Shown here: piece after piece, positions 46,564 through 57,840 of the stretch
Layout: each line of letters begins with the position of its first letter
Position numbering within the stretch: the stretch's first letter is position 1
Source: Stenogyne calaminthoides
Lineage: Eukaryota > Streptophyta > Magnoliopsida > Lamiales > Lamiaceae
Direction of reading: 5' to 3'
Assembly (NCBI GenBank): GCA_037126765.1
Contig: JBBCBC010000037.1
Location: 9,119,263 to 9,183,262 of the forward strand
Length of the DNA stretch: 64,000 nt
Made by a program: the position numbers and the translations under genes
The notes under the pieces: model-generated
Databases searched by the model: none
What the model was told of the DNA's origin: nothing
What the model saw: only the letters and a program-made list of their open reading frames with translations

Positions 46564-47656
46564 CTATTTTTTATCTTTGGCAGATACAAAGCCATATGTA
46601 ATATATGCAGTGAGCGAGACAATAACAAGCATGGCTGCCCCCATATCCACCAGTAATTGCCGCTCTTCATTGAGCTCAGTTAGCCCTTTCACCTTGTTCT
46701 TATATATATCCTTTGTGGAAGCTTCATGTAACTCTTTCTTGTCTGCATTCTTTTCAAGGATGTCTCTCGCTCGATCATTCTCCACTTTTGTCCCGCTGGC
46801 TGTCTCAACATCAGGTAATTCTTTATTGCCAATGACTGTCTTTTTTCTCACATCATCTGACCTCTCTGAAGCACTTTGCTTTTCTTTAGATTCAGAGCCG
46901 TCGTTCTTTACATTATCATGAGAAACTGGAGCATTTTTCAATGGAGTAAAGCTTCTTCCTCTCTGGTCTCCATCTTGATCATGTTCCTTCTTAGGATCAC
47001 CTGATGTTGTCTTTTCAGGTTCTAAAATTTTATCACCAACTGCTGGAAAAGCTTCGTCTTGACCTGGATGAGTGACGTGTTGGTTTGAATCACTATTTTG
47101 ACTCGGTTTCATCCTTGTATCCCTCGATGGTTTTTGTGGTTCTGTTCCTTTCTCATCTGTTGGTTTGCTAGTACTAACTTCTTTCTCTTGACCCTTTTCA
47201 GGGGTCGTTTGCTTTTGAATATCATCAATGATTTCGGTTTTTGCTACTTTCACTTTAGCAACTGTCATAGTAAGAATTCCTCCTTCAAACTTTGCGCGAA
47301 CTGAATTCATTTCCCCGTTTTCTGGAACTTGAAAGTCCTCCTGAAAGCGGTTCCATTTGTTGCCTGCCACGAGGCGTTCTCCTCTGACCCTAATCGTATT
47401 ATGGTCTTCTGTTGAAACCTTGATTTGCTCCTTCATAAATCCTGCAAAAGAAGGGCTAATTAGTAATTAGAGTTTATGTATCTTTTATCTTTAGTTTGGT
47501 TACTTACCAGGAAGATAAATATTGAGAATATGGGATCCATCATCTTGTAGCCACTCCGAAACTGGCTTGAAATCTTCGTAAACTGGGCGAACGAGGCCCG
47601 ACCTTGCTCCTCCGTCTAGGATTAGCAGCACCGCCACTTCTTTGCCTCATTGCCAT
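46564..47656 (-). pseudogene. RTM2-like small-HSP/membrane protein gene with frameshift in exon 1
   Basis: Two exons: 47508-47656 and 46564-47441. Exon 2 encodes the rest of an alpha-crystallin-like domain (MKEQIKVSTEDHNTIRVRGE, KFEGGILTMTVAK), a long charged region, and a C-terminal membrane helix (LVDMGAAMLVIVSLTAYITY) followed by a basic tail. This is the RTM2 layout; RTM2 limits systemic potyvirus movement in phloem in Arabidopsis. Exon 1 starts MAMRQRSGGAANPRR, a family-like start, but the family sequence continues (GLVRPVYEDFKPVSEWLQDD) in a different frame. The total exon length is 1027 bases, one more than a multiple of three. The shift lies at about 47612-47625. In the starting frame translation stops inside exon 1. 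This may be a real inactivating mutation or a one-base sequence error. Confidence 0.8.
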
Positions 47657-50600
47657 TCTTGATGCAGCTACTTTCTTCTTCTTCTTAAAATGTGGTTGGA
47701 GAGATGTGTGTATCTATTATGTATGTATATCACAGATGAAGTCTTATATATATGTGGAAACCTGAGAAAAGGGTTTAGTAATAGGTATTCTGATGTGGTT
47801 GCTTGTACATATTGTGTTTTCTTGTTTGGATGCAACTTATGTGGAATCTCTTGCATGCAAAGATAAGAGTGCCTTGACCATGTAAACTTTGTTTGCCCTG
47901 CAATTTTCCAAGGAATTACTGCTTTGCCATGGAAATATTGGATGATTATTACTTGACCTTGTATCTCAAGAAAGAATTTTCTTTTGTTTGTAAAGGACTT
48001 CACACGGTTTGTCTCTCTTTGAAAAGTAACTTTGGCTGTTATTGGATCTGGTGTGGCTTTTTGATGATTCGATGTTATTATTTAAAAGTTGGGCGGAAAT
48101 TAATACCTAATCTAGAGTTCACAATTTATTTCATTCATTTTAGACGGGTGTTTCATCTACTAAACGAAAGGAATTTAACTAATTCCTCAAAGTAACGGTG
48201 CTCATACTTAAAAAAAAAAAAAAATATATATATATAAATGTTCAATAATGTAACGTAATGGATCATCCTATATTTTTGCAAATTATAGATTTTTTTGCCA
48301 TTATTTTCATAAATTTCAAAACTTAGAAGGATGGAATTGTGAGAAAAATGTGTAATTGTGGGGTTTAGGATTTTGTAATGATTGGTGTAAAAACTTTAAA
48401 CAGAATCAGAATTTGTGAGTGTCGAGATCAAGACTACGGTGGCATTGAGTGAGAAAGTTGACTTCAATCCGAGTTATCCAATTATATAACGATACATTAT
48501 ATGTTATGGCAATTGAAAACGAGGACCACATAGTGAAATACATATAGCATTGGAAATATGTACACACAGTATTGCATTGCGCAGTATTTTTTATATATGA
48601 AGACCATTTTTTTTCTAAATATTAGAATAAAATTTCGCCGGTTAAAATCAAATCGAAGAGAGAAAAACACGGCCATATATTTAACTTCGAATAGGCACAC
48701 TTAAAAAACCTCTGTTTTTTAAAATTGCCGGCATGTAAACATCATTAAACAAAGATACTTCAGTATATTTTCCTCTTAATATGTTTATCATATGCTATGA
48801 TTTTGTTATTTTTAGTGAATCACAGTGTAATTGGATCCAAGTTGATCTCTAAAATCCAACATGAGTTAAGATGGAGTCAATCAAGTTTATCATTAAATCA
48901 ATCAAACTTGATCCCTAAAGTCAAACTCAACTCGACTTCGTTCCAACTCTTAATACAATATTTACTCAATTAGCATGCTACACCTACAAGAGATCGTATC
49001 AAAGTTTAATAGGTAATCGTTTTTTCAAACCGACAATCATACACTTCGGAAGTGTCGAATCCCTAATAAGCCTAAATTAACCAAAACTCAGTGTTACTTT
49101 AATTCAAACTTTTTATCATCTTTCGACTTGTGACTATCGTATATTTTTTACTATACACGTTCATCTGTAACGAAATAGGTCGGTTCCACACCTAATTAAT
49201 TTTCCAAATTTTGATTATAATTTTTGAGCTGCTCGTTTGAAATCATCAGTATTTGACGATTTTCTTATATACATTTTCTAATTTAAGAAAATCATAGTGA
49301 ACTCAGTTCAAACTTGACACCTGATTTCAAAAAGTTGTCTAATCTCAACCGTTGAAATTTTAAAATAAAAAATAGGGAAAATTAATTTTTTTTGTTCTGT
49401 AAGTTTGATTTATTTTGATCTTGGTCCTATCAACTTCGTCTATTTGATTTTTGTCCTATAAATTTGTAAAATTCAACTTTTTGGTCCTATGACCTGCTAC
49501 CATAGGTGATCTTTCAGGTCAATCTGACGTGTATTTTTTTTTTTATTAAAGTAAGTACACAGCTGACAGAAAAAAAATTAAATCCCTAATTTAAAGCCCG
49601 AAAACCACAACACACTTAGATCTCTAAAGCTTGAAGCCCACAAAACACAAACACTTTTTTCTCTCGATCCATGATTTAGGCATTCAAGCACAATTTAATA
49701 CAGATCGAAATTCATTTTTGAATTTGATCCTTTGTTATGGATGCTCTAATTTTAAGGCTGATATGGTTGTCATTGATAAGATTCAAATGATTTATGTTCT
49801 GTCCCTATTTATGATTCGTTGTCACGGGATGCCTCAAGATCTGTATTCATCTTTCAATAGGCATACATATGAACTGTTAATGTATCTAATATCTCATATA
49901 TATTTGTTTTATTTTCAGAATAATTACCAGTCTTTTTTCATGCTGCGGTATAGTCGTCAGTAGTATATATGCTTAAATACGTGTTTCTAATTCTGAATTT
50001 CTAGAATGAATCATTTAGGTTGTTTCTGAATGACATTCTCCTCATTTTTATTTTTGAAATATTTTTTTGTTGGCCAGTTTCAAGCAAGTGTGCGTGCATT
50101 TAGGGTTGTTCAGCGCCTGAATTGGGGGTGTTCTGCTTTTAATCCGAGTGTTTGTATTTTTAATTTTCAGGAATTTAAGTGTTTTAAATTTTGGGCTTCA
50201 AATTTGGATTTAAGTTTTTTTGCTAACGATTTTCTTTAATAAAAAAAATAAACATTTTCACGTCGATTAAGAAAGATCATAGTGAAGAGGTCAGACCAAA
50301 AAATCAAATTTTTCAAACTTATAGACCGAAAATTTAAGCAAAAAGTTCTTGTCAAGATCAAAATAGTTCAAATTTTAAAACAAAAAAAATAATTTTCCCT
50401 AAAAAATATAAATCAACAACTACACCCTAATTAGCACCGAACTTTAAAGCAGAAACGTCACTTACTGAAAACTTCGTTTTGTTAAATATTTTAAAAAAAA
50501 AAATTTCTTCTTCCCATAAATATCATTTCAAACGTAAGGCTACACTGGGAAATGACTATAACGATGGCAATTACAAAAGTTCAAAAATCTGGCATGAATA

Positions 50601-50717
50601 CTAACAAGGATACAACATTTGATACGTACGGCCCATGTAGTATTAGTATTCTCATGAAAAGTATATTCCGCTGGTTATCTAGTTCTAAAAGCATGGCATA
50701 TGTTTTGAAAACCTACC
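47657..50717. other. AT-rich spacer with one Mutator-like element
   Basis: It holds the promoter side of the RTM2-like gene, a poly(A)/(TA)n stretch near 48210-48240, the MULE at 49375-50399, and the 3' flank of the KH-domain gene. No gene is supported in the rest. Confidence 0.6.
49375..50399. mobile_element. Non-autonomous Mutator-like element (MULE), 9-bp target duplication
   Basis: A 1025-bp element with inverted ends GGGAAAATTAATTTTTTTTG and, read on the other strand, GGGAAAATTATTTTTTTTGT. The similarity continues to the phrase TATTTTGATCTTG on both sides, about 50 bp. It is flanked by the perfect 9-base direct repeat TAAAAAATA (49366-49374 and 50400-50408). A 9-bp duplication is the hallmark of Mutator-like elements. 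There is no transposase. The middle (about 49600-50240) is less AT-rich than the flanks and could be captured sequence, but I recognise no gene in it. Confidence 0.85.
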
Positions 50718-53700
50718 TCAATAACCGTAATACGAGCCATAACCACCCGTTTGTCCAGAAAGACTGGGATTCGAAGGGTAGGCTGCTGAGCCATGTGCTG
50801 AATAAGAGTTATACTCAGCTGACGGAGCATGTTGTGTTTGTTGCTGTTGTCCAGCAGCTTCTGCCATGAAATTCTGCCAAGAATTTTAGGCAGCATTAGA
50901 TATAATTATTGGTCGTTTTACCCTCCCCAAAGTAGAGGATTTACAAGGTTACCTGAATGAGTTGCTGAGCAGTTTGGACTTGAGAAGCGGTACCACTAAT
51001 CTCAACTGTCATTTCTCCAGGAATTCCCCTTGATTCTTGTATGGTAACTGTAGCACCGCTAACCCGCCGTATGTAGCTTATATTTGAACCTTGCGTCCCA
51101 ATCACAGCATCGGCATAAGATAGCTGAATTTGCATTTGCTGAGTGATCTGCAAACAAATCAATTATCAAATTATACATGTTAACAAACACTTCTTTACGA
51201 CTTATGTTCTCTTATTCGGCCTTTTTTCTCCCAGCTGAACCTATTATATAATGTGAATGCCTAAGAGATAACTTATTACAAGTTCTAAAGGATATTGGCT
51301 CAACCAAAAAAAAAAAAAAAAAAATGAAGAACAAACATGACAAGAATATAAACCCTGAATTAACCAGCCCAGAAAGAGATTGAACAATTAAACAGTAAGG
51401 CTCTCATGCAATCACCTAAAAGCAACAAAATTGAACTACTGCCAAAAGCAAATGGGTGGCTGCCTTTGACTTTTAGACTAAATTCAATAATAGAACCTCA
51501 GTATAAACTTCACACGGATGAACAAAGAATAAAATCAAAACAGGAATACAAAATTGCCTCCTGTGGGAACCAAGGATGATGAGTCACAGAAAAGTCCTTT
51601 CCAGCCATAGTTAATCACACATTTTTAAATTAGCACAGAATTTGAAACACTTCTCTAGCATACAAGCCACAGAACATTGATCCTTATTTGAAAATTGTAG
51701 CATTACTTCACTAAATAAAAGACAACTGAACTAAAATCTTGGAAGAAATAATAACCTGAGTGATTATTGATGGAGCTGGCTGGCTGGATAATGAATGCAT
51801 CGGGGCTTCTCTTCCATAGGCAGATATACCTTGATGAGGCTTTTCTGAAGGAGGAGGCATATCGGAAGAGGGATAATGATTATCAAACTGCCTAGGAGGC
51901 ATAAAATGAGGGTTGGATCCATAACCAAGACCGCCAGGTGGATTAGGTGGAAAAGACTGAGGCGAAGGGACCCAAGGCTGCGAAGGAGGCATGTGCTCCA
52001 TACGAGAATTAGGCATTTGCATCTAAAAAATTATAAAAAAAATAAAGGTTAAGGTCCAGAAAATATGATCAAATAAAAAATGTTCATCCCAGATGGACTT
52101 CAAGTAAAAGCACACTTACTTGCATTTCAATTATTGGCATTATGCTACGATCTACTAAAAATTTTCTCAAGTGAGAAGCAATTAACTCAATAGCCTTATG
52201 TACGCCTGTGGGATCCCCTACTACCTCTACAATTCTATCATCTTGAAGGGCAAAAATTGGGAGTTCTTCTGCAATGATCATGAAAACAATAAATAATTGA
52301 GCAATTGATATAGGTTGGATGAATATAATAATAGACAACAGATAACATATTATTTGATAAACTTCCAACATTTTGCATATGGTAGTATCTGAGAGAAGAC
52401 AAAAAGCAGCCAATCTCCTTAACTGTATCAGGGCAGTAACATGCAAGGTTACTACACCACACTATGATAATATGAAAACGGACACTGTTATGACATAAGA
52501 AATCACTATGGGCATGCATTAAGATTATGACATTCTATGGTAAGTTTGAGCATGTTACATATGCTAACATATACCTGTGAACAACATATCATACTATCAG
52601 GATGCAGATCACCGTATGAAAGCAAACACTTGTCATGATTACCTAGTCGGAAGAAGAAAGCTATTCATGTCTTGAACAGACAACCTGATTGTTCTCGGAC
52701 ACAACATGAAAATGCAACCACTTCAACACATATAATATAAAAATTGTGGTCGGTTAACTAGGATCAGTACTTGAATTTTGACAACCATTTGTGAAGAGAC
52801 TATTTCGCATTTAGAACCCCCAGTCCCACCCCCAACCAAAACAAAAGATCAGAAATCATCAAGGGAAAATAGAATAAAAGATGCAGTTCGAATTCCCAAT
52901 AAAAACATATGATAGTAAGTGCAGTGAGCAAAACCTGTTCCAAGAACCCTAACAATGCAATTAGATTCTTCTTGAATTGTTTTGACAGTAGTGCCTTGTT
53001 TTCCAATCAAACTTCCCGCCTGAGAAGCTGGTACAAGCAGTCTGGTTGAGACCTTGCCTCCAACAACTGATGGAGGATGAGAAGAATCATTCTCCAGCCC
53101 ATCCACAACACGTTTGTGCACCCTCAGAAGACCATCTATAGCAGGAGGCAGAGGAGCAGTAGGCTCTTCCTTGGCAGATACCATAACCTATCCGAAACAA
53201 AGGACAGCATTAGCAAAACTTGTATATCAAAATTATATGGCCTTTTGAAATAGGAGATAATTTATGACAAAACTGATACAATAAAACACCATTTAAAGTG
53301 AGAAAGACAAATATTTCATAGCAACATCTTAAATTAAACTTTTTTACTTACAGCTCTTTCTCTCGTTCCTGGAGGACCATCAAGAATTTTGATACGAGCT
53401 TTTGTCTCTTCACAGGCTTTCTTTATGTACTCTCCTTTACGGCCAATTACACTACCAACCTTCTGTGCAGGCACCAACATCCTGAAAACACTCTCTCCAG
53501 GCCACCCTGGCCACCTTTTTCCACCTCCATAAAGATCTCCAGGAGCAGTTTCATTCGCAAGGTCCTGTTCTTCATCAGGATGAAAGTTCTCGGTCATTCC
53601 ATCTTCTGGGTCGTGTTTGTCTTCTTCAGTTTCATGTATATGTGGCAAATCATTTAAAGCAGCTTGCTCATTTTCATGTTCAATTACAGGCTGATATTCA

Positions 53701-53954
53701 TTTTCATTGCCAGGCTTGTATTCTTGTTCATTGTCAGGCTGATATTCTTGAACATTGTCAGGCTGATATATTTGTTCACTGTCAGGTTGATATTCTTCTT
53801 CATTTGTATGTATGTCGTCAGGCTGATATTCTTCTTCATTTGTATGTATGTTGTCAGGCTGATATTCTTCTTCATTTGTGTGTATGTTGTCAGGCTGATA
53901 TTCAAGTTCATCGGTTTGTTCAAGTTCAGTAAGACTCTGATCAATTTCCGCCAT
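50718..53954 (-). CDS. FLK: KH-domain RNA-binding protein, FLK-like
   Basis: Six coding exons: 53352-53954, 52935-53187, 52120-52268, 51756-52022, 50953-51147, 50718-50873, giving 540 aa; Arabidopsis FLK is about 577 aa. A 5' UTR intron (53965-55180) precedes the start. Three KH domains are visible: KH1 near 154-201 (RMLVPAQKVGSVIGRKGEYI), KH2 near 248-286 (RLLVPASQAGSLIGKQGTTV) and KH3 near 427-488 (LSYADAVIGTQGSNISYIRR), each with its GxxG loop. The N-terminus is acidic with repeated EYQPD units. Between KH2 and KH3 is a Pro/Met-rich region, and the tail is Gln/Tyr/Gly-rich (GGYGSYYGY-stop). FLK promotes flowering in Arabidopsis by lowering FLC; the target in this plant is unknown. PEPPER and HEN4 are the nearest alternatives. 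Confidence 0.93.
53788..53895 (-). repeat. Coding minisatellite, three 36-bp units (EYQPDxIHTNEE)
   Basis: Three 36-base units in direct array, with only a few base differences, encode the 12-residue unit EYQPDNIHTNEE near the N-terminus of the FLK-like protein. Degenerate EYQPD/EYKPG units follow for another 40 residues. Because the period is a multiple of three and stop-free, long ORFs also appear on the opposite strand here; they are shadows. Confidence 0.9.
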
Positions 53955-53964
53955 AATTTATCTG

Positions 53965-55255
53965 CTGCAAAGTTTAAATATAAGTGAATGGGGTCTGCTG
54001 AACAACGAGATATATCAAATGCTACAAATTTCTTGTTAAATCAATTAAGTTTTTTCCTAACAGGAACAGTGTGTATTAATCAAATGTATCTCAGCAGCAT
54101 GGAGATGCATTGTGACCCTGGTTGAGTCCCATATTGTTAATGTATGGGCCCAAGGACTTAGCATGGGGGAAAATAACTGCTTGGGCACCATCTTCCCACA
54201 ACCTAGCTTTGGGGAATAACTACGACCCAAGGGGTTGCAACACTTATGCAAGAATTTGGGGCAATGTTTTAAGAGTCTAAGGGAAACAAAAAAAAAAAAA
54301 AAAAAGCACGTACGCAGAAAACTTCAAGCAAAGCAACTGGGCAGATATTGGAAAATTATATGATATTAAATCATTGGCTATCATTCGTGAATAATGACCG
54401 AGGAGGTCTTCATGACCTCAGCCCAAATTAACTAAACATACTATAACTGCAAACCTTATCCCTCAAAGACACCAAGATAAAAATAGGTAGCCAAATCATT
54501 CTGGCGTTTCCATATATTTTAGTTACGGAGACTGCAAATATATGCATATTGGCATGGAATGATGCAATTACGAGTACACACTCTCATAACCATCAATTAG
54601 CCTTTAAGTTTTCAACCTAAATTTAAGACATCAATCTGAAAGACCAAAACATTCAACTTAAAGCTAGGTCTAACTCCATTGAAAAACTAATTATGGCAAA
54701 TGAACGATATAACAAATACTTCAGCCTTAACACATAAAATTATATCTATGCACTTCAACACATGATTGTTTAGCATGCATATTTTGCACAAGAACTACAC
54801 CCAAATTTTGAGTGTGGCGATAAATTACAGAATTTCTTCAGTAGTATACTTCAATAATCCCAAACAGAAACAGTCCAAATTCAGTTCAACCTGACCATTG
54901 TTTTAACTCCACGCATATTATTCAAAACACAAAACCAACTTCAACTTCAACTGAATCTGAATCTGAATAAAAAAACATCGTCCAAAACCCTTAAAGAACG
55001 CAATTAATCAAGAAAACATAAAGAAATACAATTGTTACGGCATAGAACAGATTGAATTAAAAAACAGATTGGTGTACCGCGCACAAACTGGTTCAAACAA
55101 CTCCTTGCAAGGACTTCAATTTGCTTAAAGAAACAAAAAAGAAAAGCACAAATTAGTAGAGGAAGAATGCGTATACTCACATTGGTGACGAATAGAACAG
55201 AGTAGTGGCGCGAGGTTTTGTAGCAAAAGAGAATCCTAGGGTTTATATTGAAACT
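53965..55255 (-). other. 5' UTR exon and leader intron of the FLK-like gene
   Basis: The acceptor TTTGCAG|CAGATAAATTATGG lies just before the start codon. A matching donor (ACCAAT|GTGAGT at 55180) lies 1.2 kb upstream, after a leader segment 55181 to about 55255. The 1216-bp intron contains no coding sequence. Leader introns of this kind often raise expression. The transcription start is not determined. Confidence 0.6.
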
Positions 55256-56250
55256 CACGGAGCATTAATTTATTTATTTATTGAGCGCTAGACCAAAGGC
55301 CAGCAAGATTTTTGAGCGCACATATATGTTTATATTATTTTCAACATACGTAATTATATGTGTTAATTTATTATAAATCTAATCGAACAAAAAATTGTTG
55401 TAATTATATTGTGGACTTATCGGCCCATATCGGAGAGGCCCACTACAGGTCTCAACCCCGTTACTAATTACTGTTTGTGAAGAAAGTGACTAGAATACCC
55501 CGTGGTATTTAAAGACAACCTAGGGCGATTTCTTCTACTAATCGTTGAAATTTACCAATCAATTCTTTGGGGCGATTTCTTTACTAATCTAGGGATGGCA
55601 AAAGAAAAGCAGATTCATATGTATTTTATTAGCGTGCAATTATATAAAATAGAAACGTGTATTTATTTTAAATAGAAGTATGCAACTATGTTCTCATATA
55701 TTTATATATTAACTTTTAAGTTAATAAATAAATATATATAAGATTTAGAATTCAGATGCTTTGATTTACAATAAGTCACATTTTGACATGAAAACAAGAT
55801 ATTAGATTATGATAATTGTTGCAATCCGAAGTATCCAACAATCTTGTGGATTTCTCAATTTTTTGGGGGGTATGTTTGTTTTTGGTGATTTTGTGTAGTT
55901 TAGTGTATAATCGTGAGCGAATTTTATATGGATTTGAAAAATGTGATGAATAGTAAAAGTATGTGTTTGTTTTTGAGATTTTTGGTAAAAAAAATTTTTG
56001 TTTTATGTCAAATTAATATGTAATAGTGATTGATATCAGTGTTTTTATAATTGAATTGGGTGATCAAAAGAAGATCTAGAGAGATAATCGGGTCCAATGG
56101 ATGAAAAGTGATGGATTTGATTGTATTGAATTTTTGTAAAACCATTAAATTAATATTTTATGCATATTTGAAAATATTTTGTGCAAACCTAATTAAAAAA
56201 TAGGTGATTTATTCATAAAATATTAAAATTATACTAATTTATAACTTTTA

Positions 56251-57420
56251 AATTCATAGATATTTCAAATTTTTGGGTTTGAGTACGGACATTGGATAAT
56301 TATTTCTTATTTTCCGAAAAATACTTTTGTTTTTTATAAAAATTTGTGTGAATTTGAGTTGATGGTGAATTTTTCTTTTTTAATATTATTATTTATGTAC
56401 AAAATTTATCAATATACTAAAAATTAAAAATTATTTAAATAGTGATAATAGAATTCTTGTATAAAATGATTACTCAAAAATCGTATAAATAGGCTGATTT
56501 AATAAATACCAATTACCAAATACTTCTTCGTTTTTATATTCAAAGTTCAAACCACTATACAAAATTTTACGTTCCAGTCTAATAAGTTCATTTTATTCAA
56601 TAACAAAATACACGAATACATTTTGTCAAAAAAAAAAATTACACGAAGACAAACATACTTGAGGCTTGTTTAAAAAAAATAAAAAAATTAGAATGCAATA
56701 TTTAGATCATATATAGTACACAAGCAAACTCATTCAATAACAATATTAAACAAACAAAACAATATACTTTAATTCTATATTTTGAAAAGTAAGTAACATT
56801 TGAAAAAAAGAAATTTTGAAATTACTAACTTACCAAAATATTATTACATACATCGTGCCCAATTAAATTGCTTTAATTAAAGGAGTATTTAAATAAAATA
56901 AAATTCATAGTATATTTGAAAAATTTTTGGGTTTAGCTACTCCTCGGACATTGGATAATTATTTCTTGTTTTTAAAAAATGCTTTTGTTTTTTAAAAAAA
57001 AATTGAATTTGAGTTGATAAATTTTTCTTTTTTAATATTATTATTTTGTACAAAATTTTTATCATTCTAAATATTTAAACGATTTTAAATAGTCATATTT
57101 ATGTGTTTAAATTTGTTCGAATGATTACTCATATATTTATCCATATTTATTTACAATAAATTGTACCAATTACAAAGATCGTTTCTATATTCAAATTTAT
57201 ACCATATACAAAATTTAACATAGTCTAATAAGTTCATTTTATTCAAATAAAAAAAATACACGAATGCACTTTGAAAAAAAAATATTACACGAATACAAAC
57301 ATATTTGAGGCTTTTTTTAAAAAATAAAATTCTAAAATAGAATGCAATATTTAGATATTTATATTAGAACACAACTTAAACTCATTCAATAAAAATATTA
57401 AACAAACAAAACAAATATGA
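56251..57420. repeat. Two diverged direct copies of a ~500-bp block
   Basis: Copy 1 (56251-56760) and copy 2 (56901-57420) share a series of phrases in the same order: AAATTCATAG, TTTTTGGGTTT, CGGACATTGGATAATTATTT, TTTCTTTTTTAATATTATTA, TAATAAGTTCATTTTATTCA, AGAATGCAATATTTAGAT, and TATTAAACAAACAAAACAA. The copies are offset by about 650 bp and differ by many substitutions and small indels, so the duplication is old. They are non-coding. Confidence 0.75.
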
Positions 57421-57714
57421 ATATTAAATTATATCCAGGTTTACAATTGAAAAGTATTTAACAATATATCTTAACAAGAAATAGCTTATGATTACACCTT
57501 TTCAACATCATATGATTTATTGTTTATACATAATGGAGTTTAAAAAAATTATTTAATTTCCTTTATTTAAATTTAATAAAATGATGACAAATGAAAAAAA
57601 GATTTTAGAAATTATTATTATTTTCCTCATATATATATATACTACTAAGATACATATAAGAATGGTAGTGAACATAAAATTGAAAGAGTTAGAAAACTAT
57701 CTCATTAATTGCAA

Positions 57715-57840
57715 TTAATTGGTTTCAATAATTTTATCATCGGCAATAACTTTTTCGTCGTCCACAACTTTCTCATTTGCAGCTTTTTGAGCTGCTATGC
57801 TTGCACTCATTAAAGAGTCGAATTTATCTGATTTCTCCAT
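57715..57840 (-). CDS. Possible small protein or terminal exon (41 aa)
   Basis: ATG to TAA encodes 41 residues, amphipathic and charged, beginning MEKSDKFDSLMSASIAAQKA and ending with a Lys/Asp/Ile-rich tail. It stands out because the surrounding DNA is so AT-rich that protein-like composition is unlikely by chance. An acceptor-like TTACTACAG lies just upstream in frame, so it may be the last exon of a longer or decayed gene. I recognise no family. Confidence 0.25.
   Translation of the reverse strand: MEKSDKFDSLMSASIAAQKAANEKVVDDEKVIADDKIIETN

Noticed and set aside
46577..46921. 114-codon plus-strand ORF
   Set aside because: It is antisense to the RTM2-like exon 2, which carries recognisable crystallin and membrane segments on the other strand.
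49631..49963. 110-codon plus-strand ORF inside the MULE
   Set aside because: Its composition is hydrophobic and AT-driven with no motif. It is kept only as a reason to check for captured DNA.
53642..53987. Long plus-strand ORFs of repeated His/Cys/Ile/Phe content
   Set aside because: They are shadows of the 36-bp coding minisatellite in the FLK-like gene, whose period keeps all frames open.
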